Below are positions 8,701 through 15,053 of a DNA stretch of 18,282 nt, piece after piece. The DNA lies in the NCBI GenBank assembly GCA_035478795.1, contig DATIJJ010000103.1, forward strand, positions 1 through 18,282. Reading direction: 5' to 3'. The notes below the pieces were generated by a model. That model was given only the letters and a program-made list of their open reading frames with translations. It did not search any database and was not told the origin of the DNA. A program made the translations under genes and the position numbers. This stretch comes from DATIJJ01 sp035478795. GTDB taxonomy: Bacteria; Pseudomonadota; Gammaproteobacteria; DSM-16500. Within the stretch, counting starts at the first letter, position 1; every line of letters begins with the position of its first letter.

Positions 8701-8953
8701 AAGAGTATTTACGCAACAAACCTAAAAATCCGTTAACCCCTTGTAATGTAAGTTCTTTTTAGATAAAATGCCCAATCTGCTCAGAAAAAAGTCAAAAAAT
8801 TCCCCGTTATTCCCGATTTCCCGGTATAATTGTGCGGGACACTTCTTCAAGTCATGGATGGTTTAGAGCATTCATCGGACTCATGCATTTTAGTTAATTT
8901 TATTTTTTAATTGATTTTAATCATTAATAACCAAAATAAAACAGGGCCAATTC
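8701..8953 (+). promoter_or_regulatory. Symporter upstream region with candidate -10
   Basis: With the repeat at 8605-8700 this makes up most of a 421-bp gap between ettA and the symporter. A perfect TATAAT stands at 8825-8830; the matching -35 position is poor. A leader of over 100 nt follows, ending in an AT-rich stretch (about 8890-8940) and then AGGG seven bases before the ATG at 8954. No RNA gene or riboswitch is recognised here. Confidence 0.4.
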
Positions 8954-10207
8954 ATGAAAAATAAAATGTTTATCTTCATTTTGATGAGTATTGTGCTGGG
9001 CATTCTATGCGGTATTTTTTATCCCGAACAAATGCTCTCTATTCGCTGGATAGGTGCTTTATTTATTAACCTGCTGAAACTCGTCGTCCTGCCACTGATT
9101 TTTTGTGCGCTGGTCAGCGCCATCACCTCGATGGGTGGCATGAAACGCCTCGGCTCCATTGGCGTTTATACGATAGGTTATGTACTGCTCAGTGTGTCAG
9201 TGGCCGTATTAATTGGTCTGGTTCTCCTGAATGTCTTCAAACCAGGTGTCGGTATTCCATCCAGTTTTATTCTGGCGAATGCAGGTCCTTCTGACGTGAA
9301 AACCGTTGCGTTTTCTTCTTTCCTGCTCATGCTGTTTCCGCCCAATATCATTGAAGCAGCCGCCAAATTTGAAATCATGCCGATTGTGTTTTTCAGCATT
9401 GTCTTTGCTATTGCCTGTCTGTCGGTCGGTGAATCGGCCAAACCGGTCATTGCCTTTTTTAATGGTCTGCGCAATGTGTTTGTAAAAATGATTATCTGGC
9501 TGATGTATTTAACCCCTGCCGGATTGTTTTCACTGCTCGGTTCAGCCATTGCAGAAGCCGCTCTTCAAAACCGGTTATGGGAAAGTATCAAGGGCATGAT
9601 GTTATTTATCATCATCTTTTTGTGCGGTCTCTTTTTACAAATTTTGTGGCAACTGGGCGTTGTCAAATTCGTGGCACGCAAAAAACCGCGTCAGTTTATG
9701 GGGTCGGCCTCAAACGCCATGCTAACCGCATTTGCGACCTCCAGTTCCATGGCCACATTACCCGTCACACTCATCGTTGCCAAAGATCAGCAAATCAACG
9801 ATGACGTGGCCCGCTTTGTGCTGCCGCTTGCAACGACATTGAATCTCGCGGGTACGGCGATGTATGAAGCAGTTTCAACGCTCTTCTTTTGCCAGATTTT
9901 GGGGATGCATTTATCGATATTTTCCCAGATTGGTGTGTTTCTTACAGCGATTGTAGCGGGAATGGGTGCGACCGGTATTCCGGAAGGCGGTCTTGTGACG
10001 ATGATTATGGTATTGCGTTGCGTGAATGTACCGACATCTGCCATTGCATTATTACTTCCGTTTGATCGTATTCTCGATCGTTTTCGTACCATGGCCAATG
10101 TGTGGGGTGATCTGGTCTGCGCAGTCACAGTCGATCACTTTGCCAAAAACAGAAAAAATTCGCCTGATCGGATCACTGCATCGCAGCCGGTGCCGGATGC
10201 GACTTGA
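8954..10207 (+). CDS. Dicarboxylate/amino-acid:cation symporter (DAACS family)
   Basis: A 417-aa inner-membrane transporter of the GltP/DctA/Glt(Ph) family, of normal length, imports C4-dicarboxylates or acidic amino acids with protons or sodium. Landmarks in order: the serine-rich hairpin ATSSSMATLP (261-270), the TM7 motif NLAGT (297-301), the second hairpin GATGIPEGG (338-346) and the TM8 segment DRILDRFRTMANVWGD (371-386). By alignment from memory to Glt(Ph), D375 and R378 correspond to the substrate-binding D394 and R397, and N382 and D386 to N401 and D405. The family motif NMDGT has its aspartate replaced by Ala299, a position that ligates cations in Glt(Ph). Fold and family are clear; substrate and coupling ion are not. 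The ATG has AGGG at good spacing. Confidence 0.9.
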   Translation: MKNKMFIFILMSIVLGILCGIFYPEQMLSIRWIGALFINLLKLVVLPLIFCALVSAITSMGGMKRLGSIGVYTIGYVLLSVSVAVLIGLVLLNVFKPGVGIPSSFILANAGPSDVKTVAFSSFLLMLFPPNIIEAAAKFEIMPIVFFSIVFAIACLSVGESAKPVIAFFNGLRNVFVKMIIWLMYLTPAGLFSLLGSAIAEAALQNRLWESIKGMMLFIIIFLCGLFLQILWQLGVVKFVARKKPRQFMGSASNAMLTAFATSSSMATLPVTLIVAKDQQINDDVARFVLPLATTLNLAGTAMYEAVSTLFFCQILGMHLSIFSQIGVFLTAIVAGMGATGIPEGGLVTMIMVLRCVNVPTSAIALLLPFDRILDRFRTMANVWGDLVCAVTVDHFAKNRKNSPDRITASQPVPDAT

Positions 10208-10249
10208 GTAAAATAGCGAAAACAACATGAAAATGACTCCTAAATCGTA

Positions 10250-10269
10250 TATACTGGTAATACCAGTAT
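10250..10269 (+). promoter_or_regulatory. Palindromic operator over the -10 of the toxin-antitoxin operon
   Basis: Positions 10251-10269 form a perfect 19-bp palindrome: ATACTGGTA, a central A, TACCAGTAT. It overlaps a good -10 element (TATACT, 10250-10255) and lies 23 bp before the antitoxin ATG. RelB-type ribbon-helix-helix antitoxins bind such sites with their toxin, so autorepression is the likely role. The -35 is weak. Confidence 0.7.
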
Positions 10270-10292
10270 CACTCGTAATATGGAGGTCAAGT

Positions 10293-10547
10293 ATGTCGTT
10301 GAAAGCATTACCTGTGAAAGTACCTGAGGATGTTTATAACAGATTAACAGTCCTTGCTAATAAAACACACAGGACAAGAACCTTTTACGTTCTGGAAGCA
10401 TTGAACACTTATCTGGAAGATTTGGAAGATACCTATCTTGCGATTGAAGTGCTAAAAAATCCTGGCAAGACTTATTCGATGGATGAATTAGCTGTGGAAC
10501 TTGGATTAACGGATGATGAAAAAAAAGAAATCGGTCTGGACGATTAG
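10293..10547 (+). CDS. relB: RelB-type ribbon-helix-helix antitoxin
   Basis: An 84-aa protein. The ATG at 10293 is preferred over an upstream in-frame ATG at 10227, because TGGAGG stands seven bases before it and because the longer reading would run through the operator. The N-terminal third (LPVKVPEDVYNRLTVLANKT) fits a ribbon-helix-helix DNA-binding fold. The remainder is helical and acidic (YLEDLEDTYLAIEVL...SMDELAVELGL), typical of the part that wraps around and neutralises the toxin. It begins 85 bp after the symporter stop behind its own promoter, and overlaps the toxin gene by 35 bp. Confidence 0.85.
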   Translation: MSLKALPVKVPEDVYNRLTVLANKTHRTRTFYVLEALNTYLEDLEDTYLAIEVLKNPGKTYSMDELAVELGLTDDEKKEIGLDD

Positions 10548-10803
10548 CTGGTCTGAAAAAGCAGTCAGGCAATTAAGTAAACTGGACAGGTCTGTTCAAA
10601 AGAAAATGCTGATATTTCTGACCAGAATAACCAGACTTGAAAACCCGGAAACCAGTGGAAAGCGGTTGACTGGCAATAAATTCGGATTATGGCGCTATCG
10701 GATGGAAGATTATCGAATCATTTGTCAAATCAAAAAAAATGAGCTTTCAGTGTTGGTTCTTCGAGTCGGGCACAGAAAAGATGTGTATGACCGGCGTCTT
10801 TAA
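10513..10803 (+). CDS. relE: RelE/ParE-superfamily toxin
   Basis: A 96-aa basic protein of usual RelE length. It starts at ATG 10513 or the adjacent ATG 10516, inside the antitoxin gene (35-bp overlap), so translation is probably coupled. RelE toxins cut mRNA in the ribosomal A site. The segment DYRIICQI carries the arginine equivalent to E. coli RelE R61, and VGHRKDVY carries those equivalent to R81 and Y87; all three catalytic positions seem retained. ParE-type gyrase poisons share the fold but usually lack this set, so the mRNA-cleaving type is more likely. The stop codon lies within an imperfect palindrome. Confidence 0.87.
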   Translation: MMKKKKSVWTISWSEKAVRQLSKLDRSVQKKMLIFLTRITRLENPETSGKRLTGNKFGLWRYRMEDYRIICQIKKNELSVLVLRVGHRKDVYDRRL

Positions 10804-10837
10804 AGACACCGGATGCCAGCTAAAAGCATGCTGGCAT
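10791..10837 (+). terminator. Paired hairpins after the toxin gene
   Basis: CCGGCGTCTTT (10791-10801) and AAAGACACCGG (10802-10812) form a palindrome with one mismatch, spanning the relE stop. It is followed at once by an 8-bp stem ATGCCAGC/GCTGGCAT with a 9-nt loop (10813-10837). No T tract follows, so this may be an mRNA-end structure or a weak terminator between convergent transcripts. Confidence 0.4.
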
Positions 10838-10865
10838 GACATCATATCACGCTAACTATTTACCC

Positions 10866-12143
10866 TTACATCACCGAACAGTGAAATCGTTTTTTACTCT
10901 TCGCAACTGGCATTTCCACCGCAAGCTGGCTTGCCGTATTAACTAATGGCGGTCCAGAAAAAATCAGATTGGGATTACCGGATCCATAAACAGCCGTTGT
11001 GTTGTCAGGCGGCGATACAGTCTGCTGTTTTTGAGTCGTTTCTTTTGGCAACTTCTTTTTCGGTTTTTTGGGAAACGTGGGTGTGGGTACGCTTTTTTCC
11101 TCTGGAAACGTGGGTGTGGTGGGTATGCTTTTTTCCTCTGGAATAGACGGTAAAAGCATGGTTTGGATAGCGCGCGTGTCAGGCGAAAGAGCTTGTGAAA
11201 CATGCTCTGTCTGAATATAACCTTTTTCCAATCCATACTGATAAAGAATAACCATATTGTCTATTGCATCCAACATTTGCATTTGATTCAGAATCAATGC
11301 CGGTCTGCTTATGCGAAGATCATCAACCAAATCCAGAATCCTGTCTGCAATCTGCATCGGATTCGATGTCTCAAATATCCATGCATAATTTTTTACAAAC
11401 TCAAACGTCCCAATCATATGCCCGGTACGCCCCAAACCTGCCGTACAATGCACAAACATCGTTTTTCCAGCCTGCTCTAACAAAGATGACTTGCACAAGA
11501 GTTCCCAACATGTTTTTTTCCGTTCTTCATAAGATTGAGAAAAGTCAGTCTCCAACTTCTCCTCCGGACCCCCATCTGCAAGATAAAGCGAGCAATTATC
11601 AACCAAACCCATAATCGTGACATGAACCACCCGCGTTTCTTCTTTCTGATTTTTTTCCGGATTGGCAACACGCGTCACCGTCAATAAGGATTCAACAATG
11701 CCATTAGGAAATACCAAAACACCTGCTTTCAATGGATCGCCGCACAGTATTTCCACTGTCAGCCTGTAATCACCAAAAATTTCATTTTCCCGAGGACGCA
11801 GGCAATAATCATAAAAGGATGGACGAGGACGAGTTTTCCCCGTCACATAAATATCTCCCAAACAATCTCCAATCGCGAGGATATGACCAACAGAAATAGC
11901 GTCATTAAAAACAGTATTATCAAAAAAAACACTCATCTCGGGTAGCCTCGGACCCTGTCCGGCAGAAAAAGGCGTTTTATCGATTTTGTTGGCACCCCAT
12001 GTGGGAAATTTAGGATCATGAAATTGTGGGGAGTGCTCCAGGTGATTAGCCTGATAGCCTGTCAAAAATTCTGCTTTAACTATCCTTTTTACTTCCCTCA
12101 GTAACTCATCCGTGACTTCAACCGTAACCGCATGAGACAACAT
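10866..12143 (-). CDS. Eukaryotic-type protein tyrosine phosphatase with C-terminal CAAX motif
   Basis: A 425-aa protein that reads as a classical PTP, so far from enterobacterial low-molecular-weight PTPs. Motifs in order: AGQGPRLPE (61-69), matching the QGP motif of classical PTPs; IFGDYRLTVEI (122-132), matching their YGDF-TV strand; VVHVTIMGLVDN (172-183), where the WPD loop should lie, with D182 the candidate general acid; P-loop VHCTAGLGRTG (231-241) with nucleophile C233 and R239; and RPALILNQMQ (280-289), matching the Q-loop. No signal peptide. Residues 333-372 are Pro/Lys-rich with the near-repeat PEEKS-I/V-PT. The last residues are KSKKRFHCSVM: a basic patch, then Cys-Ser-Val-Met, a CAAX box whose terminal Met favours farnesylation. 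The start is 3 nt after the stop of the DUF2147 gene, with TCGGGG as ribosome site. Role inferred: an injected phosphatase tethered to host membranes. Confidence 0.88.
   Translation of the reverse strand: MLSHAVTVEVTDELLREVKRIVKAEFLTGYQANHLEHSPQFHDPKFPTWGANKIDKTPFSAGQGPRLPEMSVFFDNTVFNDAISVGHILAIGDCLGDIYVTGKTRPRPSFYDYCLRPRENEIFGDYRLTVEILCGDPLKAGVLVFPNGIVESLLTVTRVANPEKNQKEETRVVHVTIMGLVDNCSLYLADGGPEEKLETDFSQSYEERKKTCWELLCKSSLLEQAGKTMFVHCTAGLGRTGHMIGTFEFVKNYAWIFETSNPMQIADRILDLVDDLRISRPALILNQMQMLDAIDNMVILYQYGLEKGYIQTEHVSQALSPDTRAIQTMLLPSIPEEKSIPTTPTFPEEKSVPTPTFPKKPKKKLPKETTQKQQTVSPPDNTTAVYGSGNPNLIFSGPPLVNTASQLAVEMPVAKSKKRFHCSVM
11071..11139 (-). repeat. In-frame tandem repeat in the phosphatase tail
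   Basis: Two adjacent copies, 11071-11103 (33 bp) and 11104-11139 (36 bp), both begin GGAAACGTGGGTGTGG and end GCTTTTTTCCTCT on the plus strand. They differ by a 3-bp indel and one substitution. They encode the PEEKS(I/V)PT(T)PTF units. Because the unit is a multiple of three, copy number can change by slippage without breaking the frame. Confidence 0.85.
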
Positions 12144-12146
12144 TTT

Positions 12147-12605
12147 TTACCCCGACATTAAATCAACCCGCTCCCACGTTTGTGATCGGCCAAACAGGGG
12201 AAATCCTGTGTAGCCATGAATATTTAATTTTTTGCCATGCTCAATCAATCGAGCTGTGCATTGATACGTTTTACCATTTTCCGGATCCAGAATATGCCCA
12301 TTCGTCCATTGTTTTTCACTGGCCTTTAACCCTGAAATAATCACCATCCCGACCACCGGTTGATGCTGTTTGGCCATCTTTGACGCCGGAAATACCTTGA
12401 CGACTTTGGCCATCAATTGCTGATCCTGATTTCGCCAGACCTGAACAATACTTTTCGGCTTCCCTGTCATATCATCGATCGTTTTCCAATAACCCACCGG
12501 TGAATGATCCGTCAAATTCGTCGGTTTTTCTGCAGCGATACTCACCGTTGTCAACATCACTGAAAAAACGGCCATCAGCATTCGAAACGATTGTTGAATA
12601 TGCAT
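12147..12605 (-). CDS. Exported DUF2147 protein, paralog 2 (no CxxC)
   Basis: A 152-aa paralog of the protein at 2651-3127. The signal peptide is MHIQQSFRMLMAVFSV... with likely cleavage after SIAA, about residue 25. Shared landmarks are PVGYWKTIDDMTGKPKSIVQ, GHILDPENGKTYQC and a C-terminal FGRSQTWERV. The cysteine pair of paralog 1 is replaced by a Lys/Gln-rich segment (SKMAKQHQ). The ATG has an ideal ribosome site, TAAGGAGG, which overlaps the adk stop codon; the gap to adk is only 12 nt. The phosphatase gene starts 3 nt after its stop. It is therefore the middle gene of an adk-DUF2147-PTP transcript. Function unknown; periplasmic or secreted. Confidence 0.88.
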   Translation of the reverse strand: MHIQQSFRMLMAVFSVMLTTVSIAAEKPTNLTDHSPVGYWKTIDDMTGKPKSIVQVWRNQDQQLMAKVVKVFPASKMAKQHQPVVGMVIISGLKASEKQWTNGHILDPENGKTYQCTARLIEHGKKLNIHGYTGFPLFGRSQTWERVDLMSG

Positions 12606-12617
12606 CGATTTTCCTCC

Positions 12618-13304
12618 TTAAAAATCCGCGAAATAATTTTTTTCCTCTTTTCTGGACAAGGCTTCAATAATCCGCTCCCTGACTTCTTCAACCGTCCCCA
12701 CCCCATCAATACGAATATGAACTGGCGAATGATCCGGCTCTTCTTTTGCCTGATGAATATAATACTTCACCAGCGGTTCCGTTTGTTGATGATACACAGC
12801 CAGGCGCTTTCTAATCGTTTCTTCCTGATCATCGAGTCGCTGTTCGAGCGGTTCTCCTGTCACATCATCTTTCCCTGGCATTTTGGGTGGATTATGTTCG
12901 AGATGATAAACCCGCCCCGAAGGCGCATGCACTCGCCTGCCACTGAGTCGTTTGATGAGTTCTTCATCCGGCACTTTAATTTCAACCACATAATCGAGAT
13001 GAATATGATTGTCATGAAGAGCTTCCGCTTGTGGAATCGTACGCGGAAACCCATCCAGCAAAAAACCATTCACACAATCCGGCTCCTGCACACGCGCCTT
13101 GACGAGCGCAATCATGATGTCATCGGACACGAGACGTCCTTCATCCATAATGTGTTTAACCTGAAGACCGAGCGGTGTTTTGGCCAGAATCGCCGAACGC
13201 AGCATATCACCCGTTGAAATTTGCGCAATGTGGTATTTTTCCTTGATGAATGTCGCCTGGGTTCCTTTACCCACACCAGGGCACCCCAGTAAAACCAAAC
13301 GCAT
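12618..13304 (-). CDS. adk: Adenylate kinase
   Basis: A 228-aa cytosolic kinase interconverting ATP plus AMP with two ADP. P-loop GCPGVGKGT (7-15; the usual form is GAPGAGKGT), AMP site STGDMLR (30-36), DGFPRT (84-89), and a long-form lid (about 122-160) starting GRRVHAPSGRVYH and including KDDVTGEP, close to E. coli Adk. The lid has no zinc cysteines. The ATG at 13304 is chosen because AAGGAG stands 10 nt upstream and the protein then begins directly with the MRLVLLG strand. An in-frame TTG further upstream would add 13 residues encoded by the end of a repeat and is rejected. It heads the operon with DUF2147 and the phosphatase. Its leader contains a 209-bp palindrome. Confidence 0.97.
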   Translation of the reverse strand: MRLVLLGCPGVGKGTQATFIKEKYHIAQISTGDMLRSAILAKTPLGLQVKHIMDEGRLVSDDIMIALVKARVQEPDCVNGFLLDGFPRTIPQAEALHDNHIHLDYVVEIKVPDEELIKRLSGRRVHAPSGRVYHLEHNPPKMPGKDDVTGEPLEQRLDDQEETIRKRLAVYHQQTEPLVKYYIHQAKEEPDHSPVHIRIDGVGTVEEVRERIIEALSRKEEKNYFADF

Positions 13305-13327
13305 GAATAACGCACTCCTTACAAAAA

Positions 13328-13536
13328 ACTTTGTACTGGACAATTTTTTTAAGATGCTGCTTAGAACGCCTTCCTCCGCAGGGGGAAGGTGCCCAACGGG
13401 CGGATGGGGGAATATCTCCCGCTTTTCTCGAGAAACAATCCTGTTTTTTATCCCCCCATCCGGCCTTCGGCCACCTTCCCCCGGAGCGGGGAAGGCGTTC
13501 TAAGCAGCATCTTAAAAAAATTGTCCTGTACAAAGT
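13328..13536. repeat. 209-bp imperfect palindrome, MITE-like, in the adk leader
   Basis: The outer 47 bp (13328-13374 against 13490-13536) pair at 46 of 47 positions; the left arm includes GGACAATTTTTTTAAG and GATGCTGCTTAGAACGCC. Inside, GGGGGAAGGTG...CGGATGGGGG pairs imperfectly with the mirror stretch at about 13451-13485. The centre (about 13410-13450) does not pair well. The apparent reading frames across it come from the symmetry and have no family resemblance. It ends 8 nt before the adk ribosome site, so any adk promoter upstream of it must be read through it. No transposase is present. It resembles a non-autonomous element with long terminal inverted repeats. Confidence 0.85.
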
Positions 13537-13595
13537 ACAAAAAACCGGACATTTTTTGTATTTTATGCAACACGCGTGGGTTAAGCCAGGGTTTT

Positions 13596-14126
13596 TTATT
13601 TCGAATGGCGGGTATATTGGTTCAACAGGGTATGTGCCCGTTCGCTACCTGTCTCCTGCCATAATTCATAAGCCTCGAGTGGCAAAAGATCCGGATTTTC
13701 GCGGGTATAACGACGAATGGATTGCAGCACATCCATGAGTGATACAAACTGATGGCTCAAATGATCGTACAAGTCATTACTTTTTCTGGAAATTCTGAAA
13801 TAGGACGCTTGCCCTATTCGCACAAAATAGCTAAGCCTCACAAGCCTTGTTTCTGCCAGCGCCGGAAATAACCCTGCAAACAGGAGGCACCTGTCACCCA
13901 CGTCTCTTAAAACCATTTCACGCATTTTACGTGTGGATTCAACTCCTTGCAGAAAATCCAGCGCTACAATTTGTCTGATGACGTCGGGTCTGTCGATATA
14001 GCGCATCAACAAAAAAACCAGATAGGATTCAATTTCTTCCCTGAGCATGATTCGGCAGGAGGCTTCTGCCTCATGCACCACTTCATGCCATAAGGCAGTC
14101 GCTGTTTCGCGCGTGACGATGTTCAT
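13596..14126 (-). CDS. Conserved-looking 176-aa protein of unknown function
   Basis: I do not recognise this family with confidence. The protein is soluble, mostly helical and Arg/Leu-rich, with no signal peptide or membrane segment. Distinctive stretches are AEASCRIMLREEIESYLVFL (near 20-39), VLRDVGDRCLLFAGLFP (near 72-88) and YFVRIGQASYFRISRKS (near 99-115). The G-D-x-C-L-x-x-x-G-x-F-P followed by YF-x-x-G-x-x-(S/A)Y pattern looks like a constrained domain rather than a random frame. The ATG follows GGGAGCC at 5-6 nt. It is divergent from lpxH with a 107-bp gap and lies upstream of adk on the same strand, from which it is separated by the 209-bp palindrome. Confidence 0.8.
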   Translation of the reverse strand: MNIVTRETATALWHEVVHEAEASCRIMLREEIESYLVFLLMRYIDRPDVIRQIVALDFLQGVESTRKMREMVLRDVGDRCLLFAGLFPALAETRLVRLSYFVRIGQASYFRISRKSNDLYDHLSHQFVSLMDVLQSIRRYTRENPDLLPLEAYELWQETGSERAHTLLNQYTRHSK

Positions 14127-14233
14127 AAGAGGCTCCCGGAAAAAATAGGCTTCTCACACCTTCCAGTATAGAATACACATCAGATAATTTGGCTAAATTT
14201 AACCATTTTAACCATTGACAATGTGGATTAACC

Positions 14234-14980
14234 ATGATTAACGCGTTCATTTCAGACCTGCATCTGGAAGAAAATCATCCTGAGAGTGTTGATATTTTTC
14301 AGCAATTTTTAAAAGATTGCGTGATGAGTGCATCAGCGCTTTATATTCTCGGTGATTTTTTTGAAACCTGGATCGGGGATGATGATTTAACGCCGTTTAA
14401 TCGTATGATTATTGATGCGTTATTGAATGCAACGCAAAAAAAATTACCCATTTATTTTATGCACGGCAATCGTGATTTTTTGATTGGAAAAAAATTTTTA
14501 AAAATGACAGGCTGCCAATTATTACCGGATGAATATGTTACCGATATTTTCGGCACACCGACCTTACTGATGCATGGCGATACGCTCTGTACCGATGATA
14601 TTCAATATTTAAAATTTCGAAAAAAAGCGCGAAGCGCCTGGTTTAAATTTTTCATCCAACTTCTTTCTCTCAAAAAACGGCGTGCGATAGCCACTCGCTA
14701 TCGGGAAGCGAGCCAGATGCACATTCGTCAAGCGTCATCCGACATCATGGATGTGACGCAATCCGAAGTCGAAAATGTCATGAAAAAACATCACGTTTTG
14801 CATCTCATTCACGGACACACCCACCGCCCTTTTCAGCATCATTTTGATCTCAATGGACAAAACGCCACGCGCACCGTGTTGGGCGCCTGGCATGAACGCG
14901 GTAACGCACTGATTTGTCATCCAAATGGCCGTCAGGAATTGATCTATTTTTCCAGCAATTCTCCGCCCCTGATGTGGTAA
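14234..14980 (+). CDS. lpxH: UDP-2,3-diacylglucosamine diphosphatase LpxH
   Basis: A 248-aa calcineurin-like metallophosphoesterase of the lipid A pathway. It hydrolyses UDP-2,3-diacylglucosamine to lipid X and UMP at the inner face of the inner membrane. The metal-binding set is complete: D8 and H10 (SDLHLEE), D41 (GDFFETWIGDD), N79 (HGNRDF), H114 (MHGD), H195 and H197 (HGHTHRP). These are the same residue numbers as I recall for E. coli LpxH. The ATG at 14234 has no clear Shine-Dalgarno. A possible -10 GATAAT lies at 14183-14188 in the divergent gap. This confirms a lipopolysaccharide-bearing Gram-negative host. Confidence 0.97.
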   Translation: MINAFISDLHLEENHPESVDIFQQFLKDCVMSASALYILGDFFETWIGDDDLTPFNRMIIDALLNATQKKLPIYFMHGNRDFLIGKKFLKMTGCQLLPDEYVTDIFGTPTLLMHGDTLCTDDIQYLKFRKKARSAWFKFFIQLLSLKKRRAIATRYREASQMHIRQASSDIMDVTQSEVENVMKKHHVLHLIHGHTHRPFQHHFDLNGQNATRTVLGAWHERGNALICHPNGRQELIYFSSNSPPLMW

Positions 14981-15010
14981 AATAATAACGAGTGAACTGA
15001 TTGTTTCAAA

Positions 15011-15036
15011 CCTGAATTTTGACTGTCAAATTCAGG
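15011..15036 (+). promoter_or_regulatory. Leader hairpin before the 383-codon gene
   Basis: CCTGAATTT (15011-15019) and AAATTCAGG (15028-15036) form a perfect 9-bp stem with an 8-nt loop. It ends 4 nt before ACGGGAGG, the ribosome site for the ATG at 15054. It could be an operator or an mRNA structure affecting translation. It lacks a T tract, so it is not a convincing terminator for lpxH. Confidence 0.5.
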
Positions 15037-15053
15037 CCGAACGGGAGGTTTAT

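Noticed and set aside
8854..8910. Eighteen-codon frame in the symporter leader (MDGLEHSSDSC...)
   Set aside because: No ribosome site before it and no attenuator structure after it; too short to support.
10227..10292. Upstream ATG adding 22 residues to the antitoxin
   Set aside because: It would start upstream of the -10 and the operator, and lacks a ribosome site; the ATG at 10293 has TGGAGG.
12591..13217. Long plus-strand open frame of 208 codons opposite adk
   Set aside because: It lies almost wholly on the opposite strand of adenylate kinase, has no family motif or ribosome site, and is His/Phe/Ile-rich in the way antisense frames are.
13305..13343. N-terminal extension of adenylate kinase from a TTG
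   Set aside because: The added residues are encoded by the palindrome end, and the ATG at 13304 has its own AAGGAG and starts at the conserved first strand.
13267..13738. Several overlapping frames of 88-135 codons on both strands
   Set aside because: They run through the 209-bp palindrome; similar peptides on both strands (for example FLRCCLERLP) come from its symmetry.
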